From Trachythela sp. YZ-2020 (taxonomy: Eukaryota; Cnidaria; Anthozoa; Malacalcyonacea; Clavulariidae): DNA of 64,000 bases. The notes under the pieces were generated by a model. The model did no database searches and was not told the DNA's origin. It saw only the letters and a program-made list of their open reading frames with translations. Location of the stretch: positions 2,100,001-2,164,000 of the forward strand of contig JADLSH010000377.1 in the NCBI GenBank assembly GCA_016169945.1. The letters run 5' to 3'. Numbering within the stretch: position 1 is the first letter of the stretch; each line of letters opens with the position of its first letter. Made by a program: the position numbers and the translations under genes. Shown piece after piece: positions 1-11,020 of this stretch.

Positions 1-218
1 ACCTGATCCCTTCTACGTGATCCTTTCTACGTTTTACAAGTTATTTGAACATTTTCATTTCCTTAATTAATGTACTAACTTTTATCGATATACTTGCTTA
101 TTATATAATTTTAATTGTGTGCGCTTTGGCGGTCTAGACATTCAATCGATTTGTGAGTGTTAATTGTTTTGTACCCTTCCTCCTCGTGTGATTTATTCGG
201 TCTTCTAATATAGGTATA

Positions 219-822
219 ATGACTAGTGCCCCCCCCCCCCCTACAGTTTTAGTGTTAGGACATTCCTTTATTCGTCGTCTTCGCGACGATCTTTCGAACC
301 AATTTAATCCGCGCGCTCGTGTTGATTTCAACCTTACTGAACGCGCTATTGTTTCCATGTTTGGCATTATTTGATTTACATGTTATCAATCGACTTAAAC
401 CACATATCATTATTCTTGAGATTGGAACCAACGATCTTTCAAACACAACACCCAACATTGTCGTTAAGAATTTGCTTAAGCTAGTGCGGCAATTGTTTGA
501 CGAATTTTCCACAAACGTGGTGGGGGTTTGTCATGTGATACCTCGTTGTGATTCCTTCCCGAATGCTGACAGTTTCAATGAGTCAGCCCATATTTTCAAT
601 TGTTTGTCTAAGCCTGCTTTAGAGTCTATACCTAATGTTTTCTGTTGGACGCACAGGGTTTTTTCTAACCCTTCTATTAATTTATACTTGCCTGATGGCG
701 TTCATGTTAATGCCCAAGGTCAGTACTCACTATATATAAGTTATAGGAGAGCCATTTTGAAGGCCCTTCGTATGCTTAAAGAATTTTATTTCATAATCAA
801 CTCATCAGTTATTGTCTACTGA
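219..822 (+). pseudogene. SGNH-hydrolase domain of a tyrosine-recombinase retroelement, frameshifted
   Basis: This is a lipase/esterase-like SGNH hydrolase fold of the kind carried by some DIRS/Ngaro-like retroelements. The ATG at 219 opens MTSAPPPP, encoded partly by a run of 13 C, and is followed at once by block I, VLVLGHSFIRRL, with the nucleophile Ser in GHS. This frame ends at a TGA at 372-374. The fold resumes in another frame from about 363, with block III LEIGTNDL and block V LPDGVHVN (catalytic Asp/His as DGVH), ending at 822. One frameshift near 360-371 therefore breaks the gene. The Gag and recombinase pieces of the same relic lie downstream on the same strand. The domain call is seen directly; the assignment to this element class rests on the neighbours. 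Confidence 0.8.
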
Positions 823-884
823 CTTTGTTCTAATTTTTTATAATTTTCAATCGATAATATATCATATTTTGTTATTCAAATAAG

Positions 885-1303
885 GGAGAAGCTATGTATC
901 ACTGCATGCATTTACTATACATTACTGCATGTTCCACCTTGTTGGGAGAAGTTATGTATACCAGGTGGCATATGGGTTATCACTAGTTTTTATGGCAGTG
1001 AAGGCCTTGTTTTGCGGCGTCAACTTGTCAGCCATGCTTGGCCAGCCACGTCATGTCTGATTACGCCATCTTGTTTGGGAGAAGTTATGTATCCCAGGTG
1101 GTTAGGTTATCACTGGTTCATATATATTTATATCATCTTGTTTCGGAGAAGTTATGTATCCCAGGTGGTTAGGTTATCACTGGTTCACATATATTTATAC
1201 CTCCTTGTTTGGGAGAAGTTATGCATCCCAGGTGGTTACGTGAACACTGGTTCATGTATGTTTCCACCATCTTGTTTGGGAGATGTTATGTATCCCTAGA
1301 TGG
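885..1303 (+). repeat. Tandem repeat array, about 67-bp unit
   Basis: Units start with GGGAGAAGTTATGTATCCCAG at about 945, 1078, 1144, 1211 and 1278, with a degenerate one at 885. The three central units are 66-67 bp and end in CTTGTTT. The array lies between the SGNH and Gag frames of the retroelement. It may be an internal promoter or untranslated region, but nothing in the sequence proves that. ORFs reading through it are repeat artefacts. Confidence 0.85.
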
Positions 1304-1413
1304 TAAAATTTCTGCAGCATCTTTCTCATATTTTCATTTATATTTGTCTGCCATACCAGGGGTATATTTCTTCTGGCAACAATGCTACTTTTCTGTTAAT
1401 TTTTAATTCCAGT

Positions 1414-2886
1414 ATGAGACGTTCATCTCGTCAAAAACGGCCAACGAGAAAGGCTGGTGAAACGACTCCGGATATGGGGGAGCCGCCACGCCGTAGACCG
1501 CGTCGGGAGCCTGAACCAGTGCCAGTCGTCCAGCCAGTGCCAGTCGTTCAGCCAGTGCCAGTCGTCCAACAGGAGATGCCTGCAGTTGCAAATGGCCTTT
1601 CTGATGGTATGCTCGAGAGGATTGTGGCAACTGTGACCGAGCAAGTGACGCAGCGGTACCTAGCTCCATTACTGCAGCCGGTACCAGTCGTCCAGCCGGT
1701 ACCAGTCGTCCTGCCAGTACCAGTCGTCCAGCCAGTACCAGTCGTCCAGCCAGTACCAGTCGTCCAGCCAGTACCAGTCGTCCAGCCAGTGCCATTCCAG
1801 CCAGTACCAATAGAGCAGTCAGCCATACCGGTGTTTCAACCATCAATCATACCACAGCCGACCAGTCTTCCAGCTATGCCATTACAGCAGCCAGGTCCAC
1901 CAGTGCCCGGGGTTACTGGCCAACCAGCCATCATGTCCTTGGTCCAAAGTGGCATCCAAGGTGCTCATGCAGTTACTGCAGGTGAGAGTTTGCCTTCAAC
2001 TGGGAGCACCCCTGGTTCATTATTCAGGTCTTCCAGTCTCCCTCTCGATGCCCGTGTTTCAGACAAGTTGAAATAAAACATTTGGGACGATGAATACATC
2101 GAGCTTAGCTCTTTATTGTCCAGTTCTGCTGCTGAAGAGCGTTTCGAAATCAGTGTTTCAACCTCCAATCGAGATGCTCCGTCCTTATTCTTGGAGCCTA
2201 GTGTTAAAACTCGGAAAATTAATTCGTTTGAGACATGCTTGCAGGCCTTTCATATCTTTGCAGGGGTTTACACCAGCAAATATCCTGCTGAGGCTCCTGC
2301 CCTCATGAAGTATGGTGATATCGTTAGGGACCTGCCATCTAGGGGACACAATTGGGGTTTTTATGATGAAAATTTCCGTTTTCTGAAGCAAAGCCATAAG
2401 CAGTTGTTACAATGGGGTGAAATTCATTGGGAACTATGGCTTCGTTCCCAGCCCGTTCAACACAAGAAATCACCATCCTTTTCTAATAACCGGGGGCACT
2501 CGTCTAATTCCAATGGTATGTCTCGGCATGTCCCTCGCGGTGAAGGGAATCATAGAGGATTCCAATGTAATTTTCGTCCCCAAAGTAATTTTCGCCCATT
2601 CCAACGAAATGCCAACGAAATGCCATCCTTGCGAAGCCTCCCTGGGGCCCTGTTTTTAGATAATACTGGCCGCCCTATAACACGTGATTGTTTCTCCAAC
2701 TATTTGGCTCTGACAATAAAGCATTGCGGTCTTGACCCGGCAAGGTATAAAGGACACAGTTTTCGTATCGGTGCTGCCTCGTTTGCAGCTAAACATGGTA
2801 TGTCTGATGCCCAAATTCGGACACTCGGCCGATGGAAATCCAATGCCTTCCATAAATACATACGTATTTCTAATTTTTCTACCTAA
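1414..2886 (+). pseudogene. Gag-like protein fused in frame to tyrosine-recombinase C-terminus
   Basis: From the ATG at 1414 one reading frame runs to 2886, interrupted only by a TAA at 2074-2076. Residues 1-220 are basic, then made of PVPVVQ repeats (1519-1570, 1678-1810). After the stop the Gag-like part continues with the family signature IHWELWLR (about 2428). From about 2650 it becomes the catalytic end of a tyrosine recombinase: HSFRIGAA (His-x-x-Arg), GRW, and KYIR with the nucleophile Tyr, ending 2886. The RT/RNase H and the N-terminal half of the recombinase, including the first catalytic Arg, are absent. An internal deletion has thus fused Gag to the recombinase without shifting frame. 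The family is DIRS/Ngaro-like and the copy is non-autonomous. Confidence 0.8.
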
Positions 2887-3344
2887 TTTGTTTAGTTACA
2901 CTACTTAATCTGTTTAGTTACACTGGCGGGGCAGTATAACGCTCATGTCTTTGATCCAATTGCAATATCTTGCACGGGCGGATGTTGGATCGAGATTTCT
3001 CATATTCAGCTAGCATGGGCAGCTGTCTTTTATTACTTTGTCTAATGTGATTGATCCAATTGCAACATCTTGCAGGGCAGATGTCGTGATTGGATCGATG
3101 ATTTAGTTGTTTAACAGCGGATAATTTTGTCAGTTAGCTCGGGCGGCTGTTTTGAATTATTCGCTCCTTGGTCTGATTGCTGCGCGTGCCTGGGATGGGG
3201 CTGCATCACATCTTGTGATGTTGTGGCGTATATTTTGCCCTGCACCTTTACTGGGCTTACGTTGTCAATGATTTTATTTTTGATAATTTTGTTATATTTT
3301 ATAAAAGATTATTAAACGGCTATGGGCCACTTATGCCCATAGCC
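2887..3344 (+). repeat. 3' region of the recombinase element, with direct repeats and a terminal hairpin
   Basis: Two related blocks beginning GATCCAATTGCAA (3013-type sequence at about 2954 and 3055) repeat the motif CATCTTGCA...GGATCGA after the recombinase stop. At 3318-3344 there is a perfect 10-bp hairpin, GGCTATGGGC/GCCCATAGCC with a 7-base loop. This may mark the 3' terminus of the element. No coding signal is seen. Confidence 0.5.
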
Positions 3345-3710
3345 AATTTATCCCAAAACATGTGTTTATTACTATGTACAACTCCTTCCCAGTAAACTGA
3401 GCTCAGGCACGACAGCAATATTGATGTTTTCATAATAGAGGTGAGGCATAAAGATTAAAAATAGAGTTAAAGCAGAAGATGCTAAACAACAATTAATTAC
3501 ATTTCTAACATTATAGACTTAATAGATTTTAAACAAATGATAAATAATTACACTCCTGATCTCATAGACAAATAGATTTTAAATAAATGCTATAAATAGG
3601 AATTTTAATTTTAATATAGCTATTCGTACTGTAAATAGGTATTGAAAAACCCTCTCCGGGAATACTTTATTAAATAATAATAATCAGGAAGGGAACCAGA
3701 TCGTAAAGAG
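3345..3710. other. No recognisable feature
   Basis: AT-rich sequence with short degenerate repeats of TAGATTTTAAA type near 3520-3580. No gene or element boundary was recognised. Confidence 0.5.
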
Positions 3711-4190
3711 AGATTGAACAGTAGGCATATAGGGATGGGGCGACTTGTTCTGCAGTTTCTTTCAATATCTTGTTAGAAATACCATCAGGCCCGGTAGCAT
3801 TATGTTCATTTAAAGAATGTAGTAAAGGGAAAATATCATCCACGGTGAGTTCAACATCAGGCGCCCGTTGTATAAAAAAGTAGTTAAAGTTAACTATAGT
3901 TAGTGCGAAAGTTTAACCAATCAGAATCGCTTATTTTATACTTGACTACAATTTAACTACAAAACGGGTAGTTAAAAAGTAGTTAAGAGTTTTATTCAAC
4001 CGGCCCCTGTTAGGCAGTTTTCAACAGTGATTGTGTTTTCGTTTGCCGGGTGTGTTTGGCCTTCGTGAAATACAGAAGCAAAAAACGTATTAAACAGATC
4101 AGCATTCGAGTTAGGATCGTCAGCAGCAATCGTGTTATCGTTATTGGAACTTTTCATTGTAATAAACAATGTTTTTTACCAATCTTGTAC
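3711..4190 (-). pseudogene. Non-LTR retrotransposon RT fragment (LINE), interrupted
   Basis: On the minus strand the region preceding the RT fingers reads ADLFNTFFASVFHEG (4020-4190). It then continues, after an inserted element at 3858-4009, with LTVDDIFPLL and ATGPDGISNKILKE (3711-3857). The TGPDG motif is diagnostic of LINE-type reverse transcriptase block 1. The copy is truncated on both sides. Confidence 0.8.
3858..4009. mobile_element. Small TIR element (MITE) inside the LINE fragment
   Basis: The ends form imperfect inverted repeats: CAGGCGCCCGTTGTATAAAA at the left against CAGGGGCCGGTTGAATAAAA read inward from the right. Inner GTAGTTAA motifs also mirror each other. The element divides a LINE reading frame that is otherwise continuous. 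I could not see a clean target duplication, so the superfamily is undecided. Confidence 0.65.
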
Positions 4191-4228
4191 CCAGAGTCTG
4201 CGATCTTTTTGTCTCTGGGTACGAGATT
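4181..4228. repeat. Short hairpin repeat
   Basis: ATCTTGTACCCAGAG and CTCTGGGTACGAGAT form a 15-bp stem with one mismatch around an 18-base loop. It is probably a remnant of a dispersed foldback repeat. Confidence 0.6.
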
Positions 4229-4245
4229 GTGTTTTTATCAATTAT

Positions 4246-4313
4246 ATCATTATTATCATTATCGCAATATTATCATTATTATTATTATTATTATTATGAT
4301 TATTATTATTATC
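4246..4313. repeat. ATT/TTA microsatellite
   Basis: Run of ATT/ATC trinucleotides. ORFs predicted across it are low-complexity artefacts. Confidence 0.85.
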
Positions 4314-4319
4314 AGTTAC

Positions 4320-6090
4320 ACACTCTGGTACCACACGATTACACGAGCAGTGGACACGAGTTCGGTCAACTGAGCCTGCTAAGTACTAATCTGAAGATCC
4401 GCGGCTTCAACGTAAAAAATACTTCATGTAGCATTCTAACAAGCTAACATCAACTGTGCACGTATGATCGTCACAGCGTGCGTGAGAAAAATATAATCAG
4501 GATATAATGGTACAGATTGCGTGGCGGGAGTACATTGTCCTTTTTGTAAATATTTTAAATATTCTACTTTTTCCTTCAAATTTCTTCGTTTTTCAAGAAT
4601 TTCCTTCAAAATTTCATTTCCTTCAATTTTCCATCATTTTGTCAAAATTTCTTGCGAAAGGAAATTTCCTTCAAATTGGAACCACTGCTCACAACCAAAT
4701 TCAAGAATTCCATGGTACGACTTCTCAACTTTTCCTGAAACTTCTTGCTGATATCAGACTGAAATTTTTGCATTCCAAAAGATGTGTACTCTAAGAAACT
4801 AGACTACAATCCTAACCAGAATCACCAACGATACTCCTTTATAACTTTGATTTTTCTTATAACAAAATTACAATAATCTATTCATTAACTCCCGCTTCGC
4901 CCTCCCCCCAAAGAAAATAATGTTGGACTTACTACAAATGCTTAACTGTGTTCTTAAATTATAAACAATATTTAATAGTAGGGGTAAGAATTTGCGTTAA
5001 TATTAAGAAAAGTTGGTCCAATATTTGGTTGTGTTGCAGATGTTTTCTCCAGGATTGTACCTTGTGTTCTTTGTTGGTGGTGTAAACCAGGTATCCACCT
5101 GGGAAAAATTTGGCCTCATAAACGATATTTTCTGCACTTGAGGGCAGTTATATAATGTGGTATAGAACACAAGACGAAACTGGCTGATGTCATTGACCCA
5201 TTCTTGATGAACTGTTGCACCCTGCATTAACAATCACTGGTTTTAATGCTTTAACGAATTACTCCTAAAACAGTGTAAAACTATACTAGGATGATTTACC
5301 TAATTAACATATATAATTATGTATATATTAAAATGTAGAATAGATTTACTACAACAATGCACAAAACAACCACAAAACACAACAACAACAACAATATGAC
5401 AACAACAACAGCAAGAATAACAAATTAAAAACACAAAACATTAGTAAGTTAGACTGTGAAAGACTTGATTGAAGACATAGCGATTGTCTTGGAACTTAGT
5501 CACTAATTTGAAATTGTTAAATTGCATTCTTCTCTGTGTTTTCTTAAATTTGTATTAACATAACACTTTCAGCGCGTTGAACTTCAATATGATAGCCAGT
5601 CTATTGAAACACAGAATTTAATTTATACGATTATACTCGCAGATAATCGAGCTTGTATAAACGAAGCAATGTGTGTTTCGTAAGAAAATATTTACACAGA
5701 ACCTGAATTTAACTCTTTTTCAGATAAATTTGCCCGAATTTTCTCGATCTTTCTCGGTATATTCCGAGTTTCATATTTTTTCAAATTTTGGAGGGGAGGG
5801 GGTGGGGTTGTTGGCTTCCCGCTCACGTGTCACGTTCGCCTATGTTTGCAACAGCAGATTTTAATATTTAGCAGCAGCACATAAATGAAAACAAAAACCT
5901 AAACCAACACACGCTTTCAGGATTTTATAGATAAAAAATCCGGAGATTATTAGCATCTTGAAACCCAAGATATTGATCAAAGCAAGCCTCTTTCATGTTT
6001 ACTCTGCTGAGATGATAAATTTTATTATATGCCTACTTAATATTAATTAACAGGAAATTAATATTTATAAATAACAGCCGTTTGATTGGG
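4320..6090. other. No recognisable gene
   Basis: AT-rich sequence holding TTCCTTC-rich low-complexity stretches (4560-4680) and a CAA microsatellite (about 5380-5412). The ORFs here lack domain motifs or splice support. Confidence 0.5.
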
Positions 6091-6104
6091 CATGGTTGAA
6101 AACG

Positions 6105-6215
6105 CGAGTACCGGTATACGGATAGCGTATACTGGGTAGCGGGTACAGGGTATCGGGTACAGGGTATCGGGTAACGGGTAGCGTGTAGCGGGTAGCGGCT
6201 AGCGTGCAGCGGGTA
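6105..6215. repeat. Minisatellite of GGGTAnnG units
   Basis: Tandem 7-8-bp units such as GGGTATC, GGGTACA and GGGTAGC, reading as a degenerate array. The ORF on the other strand (YPLHATRYP-like) is its translation and is not a gene. Confidence 0.8.
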
Positions 6216-6284
6216 CCGCAGTAAAAGGACCATAAAAATAGGGGAATTTAAATCTTGGAAATTGGAGACACTTTTGTCTATTAT

Positions 6285-6860
6285 TCCTTGGCAAAACCAC
6301 AGAATAGCGAAACCTTGACGACCAACAAAGGAACCTCGTGGTTTGTACAAAATATTCTTCACTTTCGCTTAAATCGTTTCCCTGCCAGTCGAACGACGAC
6401 TTGGAGTTATTTGAGCTTGAAAAGGTAGAAGTGAAAAAGGTAGGTTTTAGAGGGAAGTTTCGGGAAGAGATAGTTGTCGTGAAGAAAGTGTCGAACGAGG
6501 TAGCGAACGACGAAGACTGTACTTGGAAAGAGGCGAAACTGATAAAGTCTTGAAAGACAAGAACGCTGTTGTATTTAAAGAGTTCTGTAATTCACCGGTT
6601 TTAATAACGCTAGAATACAGGTGCTTTGACTTCGCGCCATTCCGACTCTCCAAAGAAGTTTGCAACTTGGCCGACTTTTTAAACTACATTGACAAGATTG
6701 ATGGTTTTCGTAGTTTTGACGAGAAACTCCTGCTAAGAATTGGTAACCAAATTTCGAACGATCCAGCGTACTTGCATGGAAAGGAAACCGCGCACCGTGA
6801 TTTGAAATCCAAAAATATCTTGATCAAAGAGTTTCGTCTGTTTCGTCTGATCAAGGTGTC
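6285..6860 (+). pseudogene. Protein-kinase pseudogene, left arm of an inverted duplication
   Basis: The reading frames 6338-6553 and 6523-6864 give a decayed protein kinase. They show FRGKF with VVVKK (ATP-binding Lys region), EAKLIKSL (helix C), a middle region with YRCFDFAPF, then YLHGKETAHRDLKSKN, which is the catalytic loop with HRD and its Asn. The glycine loop present in the other arm has been lost here, the frame breaks near 6550, and nothing matching a DFG segment follows. The type is tyrosine-kinase-like or a related cnidarian kinase family. The arm pairs with 6908-7384 on the opposite strand. Confidence 0.75.
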
Positions 6861-6900
6861 TTGATCAAAGAGTTTTCGTCTGTTTCGTCTGATCAAGGTG
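6826..6900 (+). repeat. Tandem duplication of about 36 bp at the palindrome centre
   Basis: TTGATCAAAGAGTTTCGTCTG and the following bases repeat almost exactly at about 6863. The two copies form the spacer between the kinase arms. Confidence 0.8.
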
Positions 6901-6907
6901 TTTTGGG

Positions 6908-7384
6908 ATTTTCAATCACGGTGCGCGGTTTCCTTTCCATGCAAGTACGCTAGACCGTTCGAAATTTGGTTACCAATTCTTAGCAGGAGTCCGAAAAGCG
7001 CGAAGTCAAAACACATATACTCTAGCATTTTTGAAACCGGTGAATTACAGACCCCTTAAATACAACAACGTTCTTTTGTTTCAAAGAAATTATCATTTTC
7101 GCCACTTTCCCAAGACAGTCTTCGTTGTCGGCTGCCTGCTTGACACTTTCTGCACGACCAATATCTCTTCCAGAAACTTCCCTCTAAAAACCAACCCGTA
7201 CCCTTCATGTCCAATTATCTCTTTCTCTTCTAGCTTTTCAAACTCAAATAACTCCAAATCGTCGTTCGACTGACATGAAAATGATTTAAGCGAAAGTGTA
7301 GGTAGTTTAAAGGATATTTTATACAACCACAAGGTTCCTTTGTTGTTCATAAAGGTTTTGCTATTCTGTGGTTTCGCCAAGGAA
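6908..7384 (-). pseudogene. Protein-kinase pseudogene, right arm of the inverted duplication
   Basis: This is the same kinase sequence as the left arm in opposite orientation. It keeps the glycine loop IGHEGYGLVFRGKF missing from the left arm, but has lost about 80 bp of the middle of the domain (between CFDFA and LLRIGNQ). The catalytic loop is also damaged: after the HRD-equivalent His the frame meets a stop. The two arms thus decayed independently after duplication. Transcription through both would give a long hairpin RNA; no promoter was identified. Confidence 0.75.
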
Positions 7385-7389
7385 CTACC

Positions 7390-8010
7390 GTACCATACCC
7401 TAGAAATAATACCTTACCATACCATACCCTCGAAATATTGCGCAGAAAAGTCACCAGACTTTAAAGTCTGCTTTTAATGAGGGTCCGGGGAGAAAGGGTT
7501 AAAACTGTATCATACAATTCATACATGTATGCAGTATTTCGCGAACATTCTACAAACTCACCTCTATAAAGGCATGTGTTGAGTTCATAGACGGTAAATA
7601 AATGTCTCAAAAAATTTGTTGACTGTCTCAAACATGTTTTGGCAAAATATGAAGTACTGAGTTAAACGGAGCAAAACATCGCATGAACACAGTTAAAATG
7701 TTAGTCATATTGAAGACTGGATCATTAACCTTACGCCCATTTCTCTCGCCGAACTCAATGTTAAGGCCAAAGACTTAAAATGATCTTGAATCTTGATAAA
7801 AATTTAAATACGCATTAATTCATGCAAGTTACTTTTCGAATATTTAGAAACTCTAAAAGGCAACGGTTAAGTGACGTCATCGCCAATACTCTTCCGTTTT
7901 TATTCACTTCCATCATAGGGTATTGTGGTGCACATGCGACGAAATATCTTAAAGAGTGAGTATCATGCAAGTGATCCACGTTAAAATCACAAAATTTCAT
8001 CAAATATAAT
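7390..8010. other. No recognisable gene
   Basis: Short ACCATACC-type repeats (7390-7430), then AT-rich sequence. The minus-strand ORF at 7815-8003 has no motif I recognise. Confidence 0.5.
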
Positions 8011-8012
8011 TA

Positions 8013-10152
8013 TTGCTTAGAAGTGACAGTAAAGCCTTCCTTAATGACCTATCACAGATACCATGGGAAAATGTGACACAATATGCTAACCCAAACTCTT
8101 GTTGGCATTTATGGAAATCATTTTACTTGCAAATACTTGACCGACATGCACCATTTAGATGCATGAGAACCCGAGGTAACTCACTTCCGTGGATTACTCC
8201 AAATATAAAAAATCTGATGAGAGCAAGAGATTTTCACAAAAAGAAAGCAGTGAAATTTAATTCCCAATTACACTGGTCGAAATACAAAGACACTCGCAAT
8301 AAAGTTAACTCTGAATTGTATAAATCCAAAAAGAGTTATTTTATGACAAATTTGAGGTTTGTGCTCAGACCAAAGATCTCAAACAAAGTTGGCACCATAT
8401 TAATCACCTTTTGGGTAAGAATTACAAATCAAACAACATTCCCAATTAATAATAGGCGATACTATTGTTTCTGATAATTTACTGATAGCTGAGGCCTTTA
8501 ACGACTTCTTTGTGAGCATTGGGCCAAAATTATCTGCTGAAATTGACCCTGACGCCACGGACTTGTCAGAATCAGAAAGTCCCGTCACTAGTCCAGAGAC
8601 TCTATTTACCCTGTCTGAAATTAGTGAATACGAAGTATTTCTTTGTTAAGTAATCTTAAATCATCAAAATCGACTGGCCTTGATTCTATCCCCGCAAGGG
8701 TACTTAAAATCTCAGCTGAAATAATTAGCCCTTCTCTAACGTGGATTTTTAATCTCTGTATCAAATCCGGTGTCTACATAGATGATTGAAGAAGGCTTGG
8801 GTTATACCCATTTATAAGTCAGAAGATAGAAAAAAATGTGAGAATTATCGCCCAATATCAATCTTACCAATTATTAGTAAAATTTTTGAGAGATCCGTTT
8901 TTAATCAATTATATGAATTTCTGAACGCCAATTCTCTACTCTCTAAACATCAATTTGGGTTCCGCCCTAAAATTCTACTCTGGCAGCTCTCATTCAGATG
9001 TGTGATGCATGGTATGAGAGCATGGACAATGGTGAATTGAATGGTGTTGTTTTTGTTGATATCCGAAAAGCTTTTGACTCTATTAATCATAACATTCTAC
9101 TGCGCAAAATGAAAGAACAATTTGGGATTTCAAATATTGAATTAAATCTGTTCGAGTCCTATCTTTCTGACAGGGAACAGATGTCATTTGTTAATGGCGA
9201 AATGTCAGCTCCAAAAAGGATTGTATGTGGGGTTCCTCAAGGATCCATATTGGGCCCCCTATTGTTCTTACTTTATATAAATGATTTGCCTGATTGTCTT
9301 GAGAAGACAACCCTTGTTTATATGCTGATGATTCACAGATATTTTCTTCTGCAAAAGACTGTACAGAACTGAATGCTAATTTAAATCATGACTTAAACAA
9401 TGTTAGTCAATGGCTCGTCAAAAACAAACTGCAGCATCATTCAACAAAAACTAAATTAATGTATGTCGGATCCTATCACAACCTTGCTAAAATTGACAAT
9501 GATCTTCCTGTAATGATTAATGACCAACTGATTCCTAGAGTGCATTCAATCCCGTGTTTGGGAGTTAAACTTGATGAAACATTGAGTTGGGACGACCATA
9601 TTGAAATGGTTTGCAAAAAAGCCGGGGCTGGCATTGGGGTTCTGAGGCGTATTAAGCCCTATGTTCCTGCAAACACCTTGATATCAATTTATAATGCTCG
9701 TACAGCCTTATTTCGATTACTGCTCTCCTCTTTGGGGCACCTGTAACAAAACCCTGAGAGATAAATTACAAAAGTTCCAAAATCGGGCCGCCAGAATAAT
9801 AACTGGCGCCAGTTATGAGATTAGATCTGCTGACGTTCTCCGATCTCTTGACTGGGAAAATTTGGAAACACGATGGTACTTATCTAAGGCTACATTCGTA
9901 TATAAAGTCTTGAGCAATAGTGCTGCACCGACCCTGAAAGATTCATTCTTAAGTAGGAATACTTTACAAGATAATTATAATCTTAGAAATTCCCAAACCG
10001 ATCTGGCCCTTCCAAAGCCAAAAAGAGAATTTCTTAAAAGAAGCTTTAAATACAGCGGGGCTTTTATGTGGAATGACCTCCCGCTTGAAGCTAAGCTAGC
10101 TCAATCAGTTTCCTCGTTTAAAAATTGTATCAAACAAAATATTCGATGTTAA
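8013..10152 (+). pseudogene. LINE ORF2 (CR1/L2-like), endonuclease-RT linker to C-terminus
   Basis: A 5'-truncated ORF2 scattered over several frames. It includes the linker (PWITPNIKNLMRARD, 8170-8240), SSKSTGLDSIPARVL (RT block 1, 8655-8710), NYRPISILP, QFGFRP, FVDIRKAFDSINH (catalytic Asp, about 9055), GVPQGSILGPLLF (about 9230) and YADD (about 9318). The thumb region and C-terminal LPKPKREFLKRSFKYSGAFMW follow, with stop at 10150-10152. At least five frameshifts are needed (about 8400, 8640, 8785, 8985, 9305 and 9700), so it is dead. The endonuclease is missing. It belongs to the same family as the LINE at 59.9-60.9 kb, which shares its 3' end. Confidence 0.88.
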
Positions 10153-10379
10153 TAACCAAGTCATATCTCTACCTGGGACACACCGTAATCTTCAGTAGCC
10201 TTCATTTCTCAGTTTTGATAATGTATATAATTTATGTATATAGTTGCATGTCCTCTTTATATCCTTCCTTTTTTTTACTATGTAATATTTTTATATTGAC
10301 GCCTCCCGTGGAAATCAACTTTTACATAGTTGTCGGGGCTAGCGTCTTTAAATAAAGTGTGTAATAATAAAGTAATAAA
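10153..10379 (+). mobile_element. 3' UTR and tail of the LINE
   Basis: Carries the conserved 3' segment CTCCCGTGGAAATCAA...GTCGGGGCTAGCGT...AAATAAAGT, also present at 60841-60897. It ends in a short TAATAA-type tail. A hairpin can form between CCTCCCG and CGGGG. Such 3' structures are what the RT recognises in this class. Confidence 0.7.
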
Positions 10380-10380
10380 T

Positions 10381-11020
10381 AAGCCTGGTTTTCATATGTC
10401 GCCGATGGTCGCCAATGCACTCGTAGGCGTACGACTCATATATAGGCCGGGGGGAGGGCACGTGGGGCCTGTGCACCCTAACTTTGCTACCGTCGGGAAT
10501 TTGGGCAAAACACATCTGTAGTTCGGGCAAAACAGGTTTCATATCAATATAAGGCAAAAATCCTACTACAGAGACGTAATAAAACTGAAAAATTAAGTGT
10601 GTTAGTTTAGAAACGTGTTTCGTAAACGGACAAATAAAAGAATACTTCGTTTTTGCGTTTCACTTCATTTATAAGCGCTTCAAAAAATACTTTGGTACTT
10701 TTAATTCTTTAAGAATTAATAGCCCGTAAGAACTTACGCCTCCGTCATTTGCAGTTGCAACACTGATCCAGCAGTAATTCATGCAAACGCATACACGATG
10801 TTACATAACACAACTTAACGTAGGCCGTCCCACGTCGGGCAAACTAATGCTGTGCCCACCCAAATAAGATGAGCCCCGTACGCCTATGAATGCACTCATG
10901 GACAATTGTTAGCGATCACTGAAGGAGAAATTGACTTCAGGTAGACAAAAATTTCTACTTATCAATGATCTAAGACAATGGCACTGCGGAAGCATCGGCG
11001 ACGTATGGAAACCAGGCTTA
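10381..11020. mobile_element. Non-autonomous TIR element inserted in the LINE tail
   Basis: Left end TAAGCCTGGTTTTCATATGT and right end ACGTATGGAAACCAGGCTTA are inverted repeats that continue as CGCCGATG. The 640-bp interior has no coding potential. The target duplication is not certain (TA or TTAA flanks), so the superfamily is open. Confidence 0.7.

Noticed and set aside
885..1303. CRISPR-like appearance of regular 67-bp repeats
   Set aside because: Units are contiguous and vary along their length, with no unique spacers, in a eukaryotic retroelement context.
1403..1846. Minus-strand ORFs rich in GTGWTT and LVLAGR repeats
   Set aside because: Antisense shadows of the PVPVVQ-coding repeats of the Gag-like frame.
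4050..4447. Plus-strand ORFs of 92-107 codons
   Set aside because: They overlap the antisense of a LINE RT fragment and an ATT microsatellite; no independent coding signal.
6033..6362. Minus-strand ORF with YPLHATRYP-like repeats
   Set aside because: It is translated from the GGGTAnnG minisatellite and the antisense of the kinase arm.
7031..7273. Plus-strand ORF opposite the right kinase arm
   Set aside because: The complementary strand encodes recognisable kinase motifs, so this is a shadow.
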